This document shows, in pieces, positions 17,499 through 25,720 of a stretch of 46,212 nucleotides of DNA. The stretch spans positions 1 through 46,212 of the forward strand of contig MEDZ01000026.1 in assembly GCA_001724275.1 (NCBI GenBank). Reading direction: 5' to 3'. Under the pieces are notes generated by a model. It searched no databases. It was not told where the DNA came from and was given only the letters and a program-made list of their open reading frames with translations. The DNA is from Gemmatimonadetes bacterium SCN 70-22 (GTDB lineage: Bacteria > Gemmatimonadota > Gemmatimonadetes > Gemmatimonadales > Gemmatimonadaceae). Every line of letters begins with the position of its first letter. The stretch's first letter is position 1. A program made the translations under genes and the position numbers.

Positions 17499-18227
17499 TC
17501 AGCGTGCGCCCTGCCCCGCGGGGGCGGGGCGGTGCACGTCGGCGCCGTCGGACGGCGCCGCGGGGGCGGACGTGGACGCATCGGCGTCGAGAGCCGGCGC
17601 CTTGGTCACGCGGTAAACAAAGATGATGCGTTGCACCGCCGTGATCCACGCGGTGACCGAGAGGAGCACGCAGATGACGATGAGGACCCATCCGCCGAGG
17701 GCGAGCCCGAAGAAGGCCTGCGGAGCCGAGAGGAGGGTGACCCGCTCGGGGCGCTGGAGGATCCCCACCTTGGCGTCGATGCCGAGGCTTTCGGCGCGCG
17801 CACGGGTGTAGGAGGTGAGGAAGGTCCCGATGATCCCCATCAGCAGGACGCCCACCATCGGCGTCCCCATGACATGCGGGATGCTCTGGTGGACGTCGTT
17901 GCGGGCGAAGAAGATCGTGAGCCCCCCGAGGACGGCCCCGTCGGCGACTCGGTCGAGCGTGGAGTCGTAGAAGGCACCGAAGACGGTGGAGCGTCCGGTG
18001 CGACGGGCCACGGTTCCGTCCAGGACGTCGAACAGCGCCGTGAGCCCCAGCACCCAGCCGGCCACGGAGATATGCCCCATGGCGTAGATCACCCCGGCCG
18101 TCATGGAGCAGATCGTCCCAACCGTGGTGATCGCGTTGGGGTTGATGCGTCGACGCACCATCCAGTCCGCCACCGGGGCGATCACCCGGAGGTAACCGCG
18201 AATGATCGCTTCCCAGAGACTCTTCAT
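17499..18227 (-). CDS. CDP-alcohol phosphatidyltransferase, phosphatidylinositol-phosphate-synthase-like
   Basis: This 242-residue membrane enzyme shows the complete CDP-alcohol motif: Asp67, Asp70-Gly71, Ala74-Arg75, Gly84, Asp88 and Asp92 (D-x2-DG-x2-AR-x8-G-x3-D-x3-D). The segment GAFYDSTLDRVADGAV closely resembles actinobacterial phosphatidylinositol-phosphate synthases as I remember them. Five to six hydrophobic helices follow. With inositol-3-phosphate synthase directly downstream, the likely reaction is CDP-diacylglycerol plus inositol 3-phosphate to phosphatidylinositol phosphate. The start is ATG 18227; a frame to 18287 adds twenty residues. Other CDP-alcohol enzymes (PgsA, PssA) are the alternatives. 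The C-terminal tail is Ala/Pro-rich. Confidence 0.88.
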   Translation of the reverse strand: MKSLWEAIIRGYLRVIAPVADWMVRRRINPNAITTVGTICSMTAGVIYAMGHISVAGWVLGLTALFDVLDGTVARRTGRSTVFGAFYDSTLDRVADGAVLGGLTIFFARNDVHQSIPHVMGTPMVGVLLMGIIGTFLTSYTRARAESLGIDAKVGILQRPERVTLLSAPQAFFGLALGGWVLIVICVLLSVTAWITAVQRIIFVYRVTKAPALDADASTSAPAAPSDGADVHRPAPAGQGAR

Positions 18228-18326
18228 GCGGAACGGTTGCGAAAAGCCGTCGGTGTGGTCACGGGAAGATGGGGGCGCCTGACGCAAGGGGCCTCAGGTG
18301 CACACTCGATGCACATGAAGCCCCTG

Positions 18327-18355
18327 AAAGTACGCTTGCCCGCAAGCACTTACAA
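18327..18355 (-). promoter_or_regulatory. Promoter with an inverted repeat in its spacer, upstream of the PIP synthase operon
   Basis: On the minus strand TTGTAA (complement of 18350-18355) and TACTTT (complement of 18327-18332) are separated by 17 bases. Inside the spacer is a perfect dyad, GCTTGC-2-GCAAGC (18334-18347), a likely operator. The same hairpin could instead end the lipoprotein gene whose stop is at 18364. It lies 100 bases upstream of the synthase start. Confidence 0.5.
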
Positions 18356-18363
18356 CCCTGTCA

Positions 18364-18687
18364 CTACGGCACTTGCCACTCGAATACCCCGTTGAGGACC
18401 ACACCGTCACGGGTGTACGAGCGCGAGCCATCGGCGAGCGTCGCACGGAGGCGCACCGTGCTCCCCGCAGGGACTCCACGCACCGGGACCAGCTCGGTGC
18501 TGCCAGCGGCGACCGACCTGAGGGTGAGCTCCGTCCCGGCATACGTCACGTAGACGGTCACGGCCTGCGAGGCATTGTTCGTGACCTTCAGGGAGACTTC
18601 GACGGCGGCGGCCGGGGCGGTCTCGACCGTGACCTGCCGCGAGCACGCAGCCATCGAGAGCATTGCCACGAGGAGGAATCTGCGCAT
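18364..18687 (-). CDS. Hypothetical small lipoprotein
   Basis: This 107-residue lipoprotein has a short signal peptide and lipobox SMAAC with Cys15. The mature part is beta-rich (VEVSLKVTNNASQAVTVYVTYAG, then STVRLRATLADGSRSYTRDG) and looks like one small Ig-like or C2-like domain. A longer frame starts at 18762, but the signal sequence at MRRFLLVAML favours ATG 18687. It is divergent from the serine hydrolase gene with 109 bases between them, and precedes the PIP synthase operon on the same strand. Confidence 0.78.
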   Translation of the reverse strand: MRRFLLVAMLSMAACSRQVTVETAPAAAVEVSLKVTNNASQAVTVYVTYAGTELTLRSVAAGSTELVPVRGVPAGSTVRLRATLADGSRSYTRDGVVLNGVFEWQVP

Positions 18688-18796
18688 GAGCTTCCGGGGT
18701 ATGAGGGTGATGACGCACGATCTTGTCGGCGGAGACCCTTGCGGGCGAAGGTGCTCCCACACGAGCGTTCGCGCAACTCTTCACGCCACACACGCG

Positions 18797-20101
18797 ATGC
18801 CCGTACATCCCGTTCCGTCGAACCGAGGGGCGAAGGCGCCGTTCCAGGGCCGGTCGTTCCACCGGCTGGTCGCCGGAGCCTTCCCCCCCCTCGCCCTGCT
18901 CCTGGCCTCGACCGCGTGCCGACTTCCGGGCCAGGGACCTTCGATCCCCCCACTCCCCCGCGTGAGCGCCGAGGCCGCGGCCGCGCGCCGGGTCGACGTC
19001 GCGGAGCTGCAGGGGAGACTCGAGCGCGTCCTGCGGCAAGCGATGCGCGATTCGGCGTTCCCGGGGGCCATCGCCCTCGTGGGGAGCCACGACGGGATTC
19101 TGGCGCAGGCGAGCGTCGGGCACCTCGACGCTGCCGACCCCACGGTCCCGAACGAGCGGACGCTCTGGGACCTGGCCTCGCTCACCAAAGTGGTGGGGAT
19201 GACGTCGGGAGTGATGCGCCTGGTGCAGGAGGGGAAGATCGACCTCGACGCCCCGGTGCAGCGCTACCTCCCCGAGTGGACCGGACGATGGAAGGACCAG
19301 GTGACGGTGCGGCACCTCCTGACGCACTCGTCGGGTCTCCCATCGTGGCGCCCCCTGTACAAGGAGGCCAACTCGGCGGCCGAGGCGATGCAGTTGGTGT
19401 TCGCGACCCCGCTCGACACGCTCCCCGGGGTGCGCATGGTCTACAGCGATCTCGGCGCGATCCTGCTGGGGCAGATCGTGACGCGGGTGAGCGGCACCTC
19501 GTTCGACGCGTACGTCACGCGAGAGGTCTTCCGCCCGCTCGGGATGCGTGAGACGCGCTGGCTTCCTCCCCGGTCGCTGGTGAAGCGGATCGCACCGACC
19601 GAGGTCGACCCTTGGCGCCAGCGCCACCTGCGCGGCGAGGTGCACGACGAGAATGCGTTCGCGCTCGGCGGGATCTCGGCACACGCGGGGCTCTTCTCCA
19701 CGGCGGCCGATCTTTCGCGCCTCGCGCGCATGTACCTGGGGCACGGGCGCCTGGACGGGGTCCAGGTGCTGGATTCGGCGACCATCGAGCGGTTCACGGC
19801 GCGGCCGAACTCGTCGCTGTCTCACCGGGCGCTGGGATGGGAGAAGCCGAGCGGATCGAACTCGGCCGGGCACCGCATGTCTGCGGCCGCGTTCGGGCAC
19901 ACCGGCTTCACCGGGACGTCCTTCTGGGTCGATCCGGGGAACGACGTCTTCGTGATCCTGCTGACCAACCGGGTGAACCCGACCCGGCAGAACACGAAGA
20001 TCGGTCAGGTCCGGGTCGCCGTGGCGGACGCGGTGCTCGGGACGCTGGAGGGGTGCGCCGAAGGAGCGACCGTTCTTGAATGCCCCGGGGGCGCACGTTA
20101 G
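18797..20101 (+). CDS. Serine hydrolase of the beta-lactamase/class C family (lipoprotein)
   Basis: This 434-residue protein has a lipobox-like end to its signal sequence (LASTAC, Cys41). The catalytic SxxK motif is Ser128-Leu-Thr-Lys131; the YxN position is YSD (VYSDLGAILLG), and the KTG-equivalent is HTG (FGHTGFTGT), the usual pattern of EstB-type esterases and penicillin-binding-like hydrolases rather than true beta-lactamases. It probably acts at the cell envelope on an ester or peptide. The start at 18797 gives a plausible signal peptide; the frame is open to 18575. The last bases of this gene contain the minus 10 element for the downstream iscA promoter. Confidence 0.88.
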   Translation: MPVHPVPSNRGAKAPFQGRSFHRLVAGAFPPLALLLASTACRLPGQGPSIPPLPRVSAEAAAARRVDVAELQGRLERVLRQAMRDSAFPGAIALVGSHDGILAQASVGHLDAADPTVPNERTLWDLASLTKVVGMTSGVMRLVQEGKIDLDAPVQRYLPEWTGRWKDQVTVRHLLTHSSGLPSWRPLYKEANSAAEAMQLVFATPLDTLPGVRMVYSDLGAILLGQIVTRVSGTSFDAYVTREVFRPLGMRETRWLPPRSLVKRIAPTEVDPWRQRHLRGEVHDENAFALGGISAHAGLFSTAADLSRLARMYLGHGRLDGVQVLDSATIERFTARPNSSLSHRALGWEKPSGSNSAGHRMSAAAFGHTGFTGTSFWVDPGNDVFVILLTNRVNPTRQNTKIGQVRVAVADAVLGTLEGCAEGATVLECPGGAR

Positions 20102-20104
20102 ATT
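20076..20104 (+). promoter_or_regulatory. Sigma-70-type promoter for the IscA-like gene
   Basis: TTGAAT at 20076-20081 and TAGATT at 20099-20104 are 17 bases apart and straddle the stop codon of the serine hydrolase. Transcription would start near 20111, about 40 bases before the GTG at 20153. It probably drives the iscA gene and possibly the amino-sugar operon beyond. Confidence 0.65.
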
Positions 20105-20152
20105 CACGAGCAGTCCAGTCGCAATTTGCGATCCGTCGCAATGGAGGAAAAC

Positions 20153-20509
20153 GTGAGCACCAATCTGGAACCGGAACTGCTGGTCACTGTCACCCCGGGC
20201 GCCATCGTCGAGGTGAAGCGCTTCATGGAGGCCGAAGGGGTGGCCGCGGAGGTCGGGGGCCTGCGCGTGTCGGTGCAGCCCGGCGGCTGCAGCGGCTTCA
20301 AGTACGGGCTGCTCATCGAGGACCAGCCCGCCGACGACGATTACATCCTGCCGCAGGATGGGTTCCGGATGTTCGTGGACCCGTTCTCGGCGCAGTACAT
20401 CAACCAGGTCATCATCGATTATGTCTCGTCGATGCAGGGGTCCGGGTTTACATTCAAGAATCCCAACGCCACCGGCGGCTGCGGGTGCGGTAGCTCCTTC
20501 TCTGCCTAA
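20153..20509 (+). CDS. A-type iron-sulfur cluster carrier (IscA/ErpA-like)
   Basis: This 118-residue HesB-type protein carries Fe-S clusters to target enzymes. The three expected cysteines are in QPGGCSGF and the C-terminal GGCGCGSSF. I prefer GTG at 20153 because GGAGG sits five bases upstream; an in-frame ATG at 20141 would add four residues but would overlap that ribosome site. The gene has its own promoter inside the end of the preceding gene. Its TAA stop lies within the word GCCTAACG discussed in the findings. The amino-sugar gene starts six bases later. Confidence 0.92.
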   Translation: MSTNLEPELLVTVTPGAIVEVKRFMEAEGVAAEVGGLRVSVQPGGCSGFKYGLLIEDQPADDDYILPQDGFRMFVDPFSAQYINQVIIDYVSSMQGSGFTFKNPNATGGCGCGSSFSA

Positions 20510-20515
20510 CGAACC

Positions 20516-22468
20516 ATGACTCCAACGGCTCCAGGCGTGGTCACCACGCCGGGCGCCGCCGCGACGGACGAGGCCCGCGATTTGTTGTCGACGAATCGCG
20601 GGCCTTCGCATGTGCACGCCGGCGACGCCCACGCGCGTGAGCGCATTCCCACCATCGTCGTCGACGAGCACGAGGATATCGCCCGCCTCGTCGCCGCGCG
20701 CATCGCCGCCATCATGCGCGACCGGGCGGCCAGCGGGCGCGCGTGCGTCCTCGGGCTGGCGACCGGGTCGACCCCGATCGGCGTGTACCGTGAGCTCATC
20801 CGGATGCACCGCGAGGAGGGGCTCTCGTTCCGGCACGTGGTGACGTTCAACCTGGACGAGTACTACCCCATGCAGCCGGACAACGTGCATTCGTACGTCC
20901 GATACATGTGGGAGAACCTGTTCGCGCACATCGACATCGACCGGGCCAACGTCCACATCCCGCGGGGCGACATTCCGCGCGGCGAGGTGGAGGCACACGT
21001 GCGCGCCTACGAGGACGCGATCCGGGCCGCCGGCGGGATCGACTTCCAGATCCTCGGGATCGGGAAGACCGGGCACATCGGCTTCAACGAGCCCGGTTCG
21101 GGGGCCGAAAGCCGGACCCGCCTCGTGACGCTGGACATGATCACGCGCCGCGACGCGGCGGCCGATTTCTTCGGTGAGGAGAACGTCCCCCGCGAGGCGC
21201 TGACGATGGGGGTGGCGACGATCCTCGCGGCGCGCGAGATCGCGATCCTGGCCACCGGCGAGCACAAGTCGGCGATCGTGCGGCGCGCGGTGGAGGGGGA
21301 GATCGCCATCGACGTGGCGGCGACGTTCCTCCAGCGGCACCCGGCCACGACCTTCTTCGTGGATCGCGCCGCAGCGGCCGACCTGACGCGTATCGCGACG
21401 CCATGGCTCCTCGACGAGGTCACGTGGACGGAGCAGCTCACGATCCGCGCGGTGGTCTGGCTCTCGCTCAAGACCGAGAAGGCGATCCTCAAGCTCACGC
21501 AGCACGACTACGCCGAGCACCATCTATCGTCGCTCGTGGCCCGGTTCGGGAGCGCCGGCGAGGTGAACGGGCACGTCTTCAACGCGTTGGGCGCCAAGAT
21601 CAAGGGACGCTCGAAGCTCCCGCAGGGCAAGCGCGTCATCTGCTTCTCGCCGCACCCGGACGATGACGTGATCTCGATGGGGGGAATCCTGCGCAAGCTC
21701 GTCCTCAACGAGAACGACATCACGGTGGCGTACATGACGAGCGGGAACATCGCCGTCTTCGACCACGACGTGCGCCGCTACGTGGACTTCCTGGTGCGAC
21801 TGGCCCACGACCGTTCGCTCGACGTGGCGGCCATCGAGGCGATGCGCGATCGCGTGTACGGCTTCCTCGCCGCCAAGCACCCGGGCGACGTCGACACCGC
21901 CGAGGTCCAGGACATCAAGCGGATCATCCGCGAATCCGAGGCCATCTCGGGCATCGAGACCATGGGCCTGACGAGTGCGGCGGCGCGCTTCCTGAACCTT
22001 CCCTTCTACCAGACGGGGAAGGTGCGCAAGGACCCCATCGGCCCGGCCGATATCGCGATCGTGCGGGCGCTGATCGAGGAGAAGCGGCCGGACATGATCT
22101 TCGTTGCCGGCGACCTGTCCGATCCGCACGGGACGCACCGCATGTGCAAGGAGGCGATCGAGGCGGCGCTGCACGCGCTGCGCGGCACGACGACGCCCAT
22201 CCCCGAAGTCTGGCTGTACCGCGGGGCGTGGCAGGAGTGGCCGATCACCCAGGCCACCTGGCTCGTCCCGATCTCGCAGGACGAGCTGAAGCTCAAGATC
22301 CAGGCGATCTTCAAGCACCAGTCGCAGAAGGACTCGGCGCCGTTCCCCGGCCAGGACGACCGCGAGTTCTGGCAGCGGGTGGAGGCCCGGAACAAGGACA
22401 CCGCCGCGCTGCTCGACCGCCTCGGCCTGGCGGAGTACTTCGCCATGGAGGCGTATGTCGTCATGTAA
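20516..22468 (+). CDS. Glucosamine-6-phosphate deaminase fused to a PIG-L/LmbE deacetylase domain
   Basis: This 650-residue fusion has an N-terminal NagB domain (about residues 45-320) and a C-terminal PIG-L domain (about 372-640). NagB landmarks: ATGSTP (82-87), NLDEYY with Asp114, and the loop GKTGHIGFNEPGS, where His187 and Glu192 are kept but the equivalent of E. coli Asp141 is Thr185. PIG-L landmarks: SPHPDDDVISMGG (His380, Asp382-384) and DPHGTHRMC, the metal-binding His pair. This is the long NagB type known from Bacteroidota. Deamination of GlcN-6-P gives fructose 6-phosphate; the second domain could remove an acetyl group. It heads a three-gene sugar operon. Confidence 0.9.
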   Translation: MTPTAPGVVTTPGAAATDEARDLLSTNRGPSHVHAGDAHARERIPTIVVDEHEDIARLVAARIAAIMRDRAASGRACVLGLATGSTPIGVYRELIRMHREEGLSFRHVVTFNLDEYYPMQPDNVHSYVRYMWENLFAHIDIDRANVHIPRGDIPRGEVEAHVRAYEDAIRAAGGIDFQILGIGKTGHIGFNEPGSGAESRTRLVTLDMITRRDAAADFFGEENVPREALTMGVATILAAREIAILATGEHKSAIVRRAVEGEIAIDVAATFLQRHPATTFFVDRAAAADLTRIATPWLLDEVTWTEQLTIRAVVWLSLKTEKAILKLTQHDYAEHHLSSLVARFGSAGEVNGHVFNALGAKIKGRSKLPQGKRVICFSPHPDDDVISMGGILRKLVLNENDITVAYMTSGNIAVFDHDVRRYVDFLVRLAHDRSLDVAAIEAMRDRVYGFLAAKHPGDVDTAEVQDIKRIIRESEAISGIETMGLTSAAARFLNLPFYQTGKVRKDPIGPADIAIVRALIEEKRPDMIFVAGDLSDPHGTHRMCKEAIEAALHALRGTTTPIPEVWLYRGAWQEWPITQATWLVPISQDELKLKIQAIFKHQSQKDSAPFPGQDDREFWQRVEARNKDTAALLDRLGLAEYFAMEAYVVM

Positions 22469-22480
22469 GGGACGCGGCTG

Positions 22481-24004
22481 ATGGGGAGCTTCACGCTACT
22501 CGACATCGCCGTCCTCGTGCTGTACATGGGCGGGACGACGGCGCTCGGGATCTGGCTGGGGCGGGGGCAGAAGAGCGCGCGCGACTACTTCGTCGCCTCG
22601 CGTGCCATTCCCTGGTGGGCGATCCTGTTCTCCGTCGTCGCGACCGAGACCAGCGCGCTGACCTTCATCTCGATCCCCGGGCTGGCGTACCTCGGCGACT
22701 TCTCGTTTCTCCAGGTGGTGCTCGGCTACATCGTCGGGCGCATCGTCGTGTCGTACGTCCTCCTCCCCCGCTATTTCCAGGGGGAGCTGGTGACCGCGTA
22801 CGCGCTGCTGGAGCGCCGGTTCGGGCTCACGACGCGCCGATTCGCGTCCATCACCTTCATGGTGACGCGGGCCTTCGGCGACTCGGTGCGCGTCTTCGCG
22901 ACGGCGATCCCCGTCGCGCTCATCCTCGGGCCGTCCGTCCCGGCCGAGTACGTGATGCCGCTCTCGATCCTCATCCTCGGGGCGTTCACCGTCGTGTACA
23001 CCTACGAGGGGGGGATGCGAGCCGTCGTCTGGACCGACGTGGTGCAGACCGTGGTGTACCTGCTGGGGGGGATCGGGGCGGTCTGGCTGATCGGGAGCGG
23101 CGTGGAGGGAGGATGGTCGGCCGTGCTCGACCGGGCCGCGGGCGCAGGGAAGCTGCGCATCTTCGACTTCTCGACCGACGTGAGCAAGCCGCACACCGTG
23201 TGGGCGGGAGTCATCGGCGGCGGGTTCCTCTCCATGGCGTCGCACGGCGCCGACCAGCTGATCGTGCAGCGCCTGCTCGCGGCGGCGTCGCTGCGCGACG
23301 CGCGGCGGTCACTGATCGGAAGCGGGTTCGCCGTGCTGGCGCAGTTCACGCTGTTCCTCTTCATCGGCATCGGGCTCTACTCGTACTACCAGGCCCGCAC
23401 CTTCCCGAAGCCCGACGAGATATTCCCGACGTTCATCATCGAGGTGATGCCGCCGGGGATGACGGGGCTGGTGGTGGCCGCCATTCTCGCGGCGGCCATG
23501 AGCACGGTCTCGGGTTCGCTCAACTCGTTGTCGGCGGCGACGACGCACGACATCTACCTCCCGCTCACCGGGAAGCGGGCCGACGATCCGGCCGTCTTCC
23601 GGGCCGGCCGGATCTTCACGCTGCTCTGGGCGGTGATCCTCATCGGGGGGGCCCTCCTCTACAAGAACCAGGGGACGCCGGTGGTGGTGGTGGCGCTCTC
23701 CATCGCGTCGTTCACGTACGGCGGCTTGTTAGGCGCCTTCGCGCTGGGACTCGGATGGCGGCGCGCCAACCAGCGCGACGCGATCACGGGGATGGCCGTC
23801 GGGATCGCGACGATGACGTTCGTGGTCTTCGCCAAGCAGCTCTCGTCCGCTTATCCTTCGCTCGCGTCATCACTCGGCCCGCTGGCCCGGATCGCCTGGC
23901 CCTGGTACGTCCTCATCGGCACCACCATCACGTTCATCACCGGCATGCTGTCGTCACTCACCCATCCCGCGCCCGCCACCGTTCCCGGCAGGGACAAGGC
24001 ATGA
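22481..24004 (+). CDS. Sodium:solute symporter (SSS family)
   Basis: This 507-residue membrane protein has about thirteen hydrophobic helices and family signatures such as SARDYFVASRAIPWWAILFS, VATETSALTFISIPG and the later AMSTVSGSLNSLSAATTHDIY. SSS members import sugars, amino acids or sialic acid with sodium. Placed between the NagB/PIG-L fusion and a GlcNAc-kinase-like gene, it most likely imports an amino sugar such as GlcNAc. It starts 12 bases after the fusion's stop, and its own stop overlaps the kinase ATG (ATGA). Confidence 0.92.
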   Translation: MGSFTLLDIAVLVLYMGGTTALGIWLGRGQKSARDYFVASRAIPWWAILFSVVATETSALTFISIPGLAYLGDFSFLQVVLGYIVGRIVVSYVLLPRYFQGELVTAYALLERRFGLTTRRFASITFMVTRAFGDSVRVFATAIPVALILGPSVPAEYVMPLSILILGAFTVVYTYEGGMRAVVWTDVVQTVVYLLGGIGAVWLIGSGVEGGWSAVLDRAAGAGKLRIFDFSTDVSKPHTVWAGVIGGGFLSMASHGADQLIVQRLLAAASLRDARRSLIGSGFAVLAQFTLFLFIGIGLYSYYQARTFPKPDEIFPTFIIEVMPPGMTGLVVAAILAAAMSTVSGSLNSLSAATTHDIYLPLTGKRADDPAVFRAGRIFTLLWAVILIGGALLYKNQGTPVVVVALSIASFTYGGLLGAFALGLGWRRANQRDAITGMAVGIATMTFVVFAKQLSSAYPSLASSLGPLARIAWPWYVLIGTTITFITGMLSSLTHPAPATVPGRDKA

Positions 24005-24936
24005 GCATCACCATCGTCGCCGGAGTCGATGGTGGCGGCTCGCGCACGCGCGTGGTGATCGCCGACGAGAGCGGGAGGGAGCTGGCCACGGCGGAGGGCG
24101 GGCCAAGCGCGGTCCGCCCCGGCGAGGCCGAGCGCTCGGCCGAGGTCATCGCCGCCGCGGTGCGGGAGGCGCTGGCGTCCTGTCGGATGGCCGACGTCGT
24201 CCCCAAGGTCCTGGTGGCCGGGGTGGCGGGCGCGGGACGCGACTCGGAGCGCGACGCCCTGTGGCAGGCGCTGCTGGCACGCGAGGTGGCCGAGGATGTC
24301 TCGGTCCAGCCCGACGCGATGATCGCGCTCGAGGATGCCTTCGGCGACGGCCCGGGGCTCATGGTGATCAGCGGCACCGGATCGGTAGGCTTCGGCCGCG
24401 GGCCGGCCGGGGCCTTTGCCCGCGTGGGCGGCTGGGGACCGGCATGCGGCGACGAGGGAAGCGGCGCATGGATCGGCCGCCGGGCGCTCAGCATCGTGAC
24501 GGCGTCACACGACGGGCGCGAGCCGGAAACGCAGCTCTCCGGCGCGATCCTGACGGCGGCCGAGGTGAACGAGGTGCCGGAGCTGGTGGCGTGGGCTGCG
24601 GGCGCGACCCCGGCCACGCTCGCGACGCTGGCACCGGTGGTGCTGAGCGTTGCGCACGGAGGCGACCTCCGGGCCAACTCGCTCGTGACGCTGGCGGTGG
24701 AGGAACTGGTGCTGCACGCGCGCACGCTCGCGCGCCAGCTGTTCGGTGACGAGCGGGCCGCCGTCCCTCTCGCGTTAGGCGGCGGACTGCTGGCGAAGGG
24801 ATCGCTGTTGCGCAAGCGGATGGTCCACCGTCTCAAGTCGGCCGTCCCTGGCGCCCAGCTGCGCGAGGAAGAGGTCGTCCCGGTACGGGGGGCGGTGCGC
24901 GCGGCGCTCCGCCTCCTCGGGGCCACCGCGGCCTAG
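24001..24936 (+). CDS. N-acetylglucosamine-kinase-like ATPase (BadF/BadG family)
   Basis: This 311-residue ASKHA-fold kinase has the first phosphate loop DGGGSRTRVVIAD, the second SGTGSVGFGRG, and GGWGPACGDEGSGAWIG, the motif set of mammalian and bacterial N-acetylglucosamine kinases. The family also includes activator ATPases of dehydratases, but those have an Fe-S cluster, absent here. The ATG at 24001 overlaps the transporter stop by four bases. Position in the operon supports phosphorylation of imported GlcNAc to GlcNAc-6-P; muramic acid or another hexosamine is possible. Confidence 0.87.
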   Translation: MSITIVAGVDGGGSRTRVVIADESGRELATAEGGPSAVRPGEAERSAEVIAAAVREALASCRMADVVPKVLVAGVAGAGRDSERDALWQALLAREVAEDVSVQPDAMIALEDAFGDGPGLMVISGTGSVGFGRGPAGAFARVGGWGPACGDEGSGAWIGRRALSIVTASHDGREPETQLSGAILTAAEVNEVPELVAWAAGATPATLATLAPVVLSVAHGGDLRANSLVTLAVEELVLHARTLARQLFGDERAAVPLALGGGLLAKGSLLRKRMVHRLKSAVPGAQLREEEVVPVRGAVRAALRLLGATAA

Positions 24937-24974
24937 CCGACGCAAGCGGGCATCTCGTCCCCTTTCCCGACATC

Positions 24975-25634
24975 ATGGAACTGATCCAGACGTTCATCGA
25001 CTACGTGCTCCACCTGGACGCCCACCTCACCGTGCTGGTGAACTGGGCCGGCGTCTGGACGTACGTAGTGCTGGCGCTCATCATCTTTGCCGAGACGGGA
25101 TTGGTCGTGACCCCGTTTCTCCCGGGAGACTCCTTGTTGTTCGCCGTGGGCGCGCTGGCGGCGGCGACCGGGTCGCTCAACATCGTGCTCCTGTTCGTGC
25201 TCCTCACCACGTGCGCCATCGTCGGCGACGCGGTGAACTACTGGATCGGGAGCAAGTTCGGCGCGCAGGCAGCGGCCGGGCGCCTCCCCCTGGTGAAGAA
25301 GGAGCACATCCAGCGCACGCACGAGTTCTACGAGCGCCACGGCGGGAAGACGATCATCCTGGCCCGGTTCGTCCCGATCATTCGGACGTTCGCCCCCTTC
25401 GTGGCCGGGGCGGGGACGATGACCTACCAGCGCTTCGCGCTGTACAACGTGACCGGCGGGGTGGCGTGGGTCGGCGCGATGCTCTTTGCCGGCTACTTCT
25501 TCGGCAACATCCCCTTCGTGAAGGACAACTTCTCGGCGGTCGTGCTGGCGATCATCCTGCTGTCCATCGCCCCGGGCGTCATCGCGGTATGGCAGGAGCG
25601 CCGGCGGGTGCTCGCCGAGCGCGGGATGCGGTAG
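24975..25634 (+). CDS. DedA-family membrane protein
   Basis: This 219-residue protein has the DedA pattern: an N-terminal ALIIFAETGLVVTPFLPGDSLLFAVGALA segment, the GDAVNYWIGSKFG stretch, and the basic FxxRFVPIIRTFAPFVAG motif that marks the family. DedA proteins scramble or flip lipid carriers such as undecaprenyl phosphate or phosphatidylethanolamine at the inner membrane. Five or six hydrophobic helices are visible. It follows the kinase by 38 bases on the same strand, possibly by read-through. Confidence 0.9.
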   Translation: MELIQTFIDYVLHLDAHLTVLVNWAGVWTYVVLALIIFAETGLVVTPFLPGDSLLFAVGALAAATGSLNIVLLFVLLTTCAIVGDAVNYWIGSKFGAQAAAGRLPLVKKEHIQRTHEFYERHGGKTIILARFVPIIRTFAPFVAGAGTMTYQRFALYNVTGGVAWVGAMLFAGYFFGNIPFVKDNFSAVVLAIILLSIAPGVIAVWQERRRVLAERGMR

Positions 25635-25719
25635 CGTCGCCCACGCGGGGCGACGGAGGTCGGCCGCCGCCGCCCCCGCCGCCCCCGCCGCCCCCGTCGC
25701 TCATGGAGCGCCACGCTCC
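25635..25719. terminator. Two hairpins and a 9-bp repeat between convergent genes
   Basis: An 8-bp hairpin (25635-25642 with 25648-25655, loop 5 bases) directly follows the DedA stop. A C-rich stretch then repeats CGCCGCCCC three times (25668-25694). A second 6-bp hairpin (25705-25710 with 25714-25719) ends next to the stop of the convergent symporter. Together they probably terminate both transcripts. Confidence 0.55.
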
Positions 25720-25720
25720 G

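Noticed and set aside
18407-21523. A 1038-codon open frame on the minus strand.
   Set aside because: It is antisense to the serine hydrolase, iscA and the NagB fusion, is Arg/Pro/His-rich, and lacks family motifs; an artefact of high GC.
25664-25698. A C-rich region as a possible G-quadruplex regulator.
   Set aside because: It lies between two convergent genes and a simple 9-bp expansion explains it; no promoter or start is nearby.
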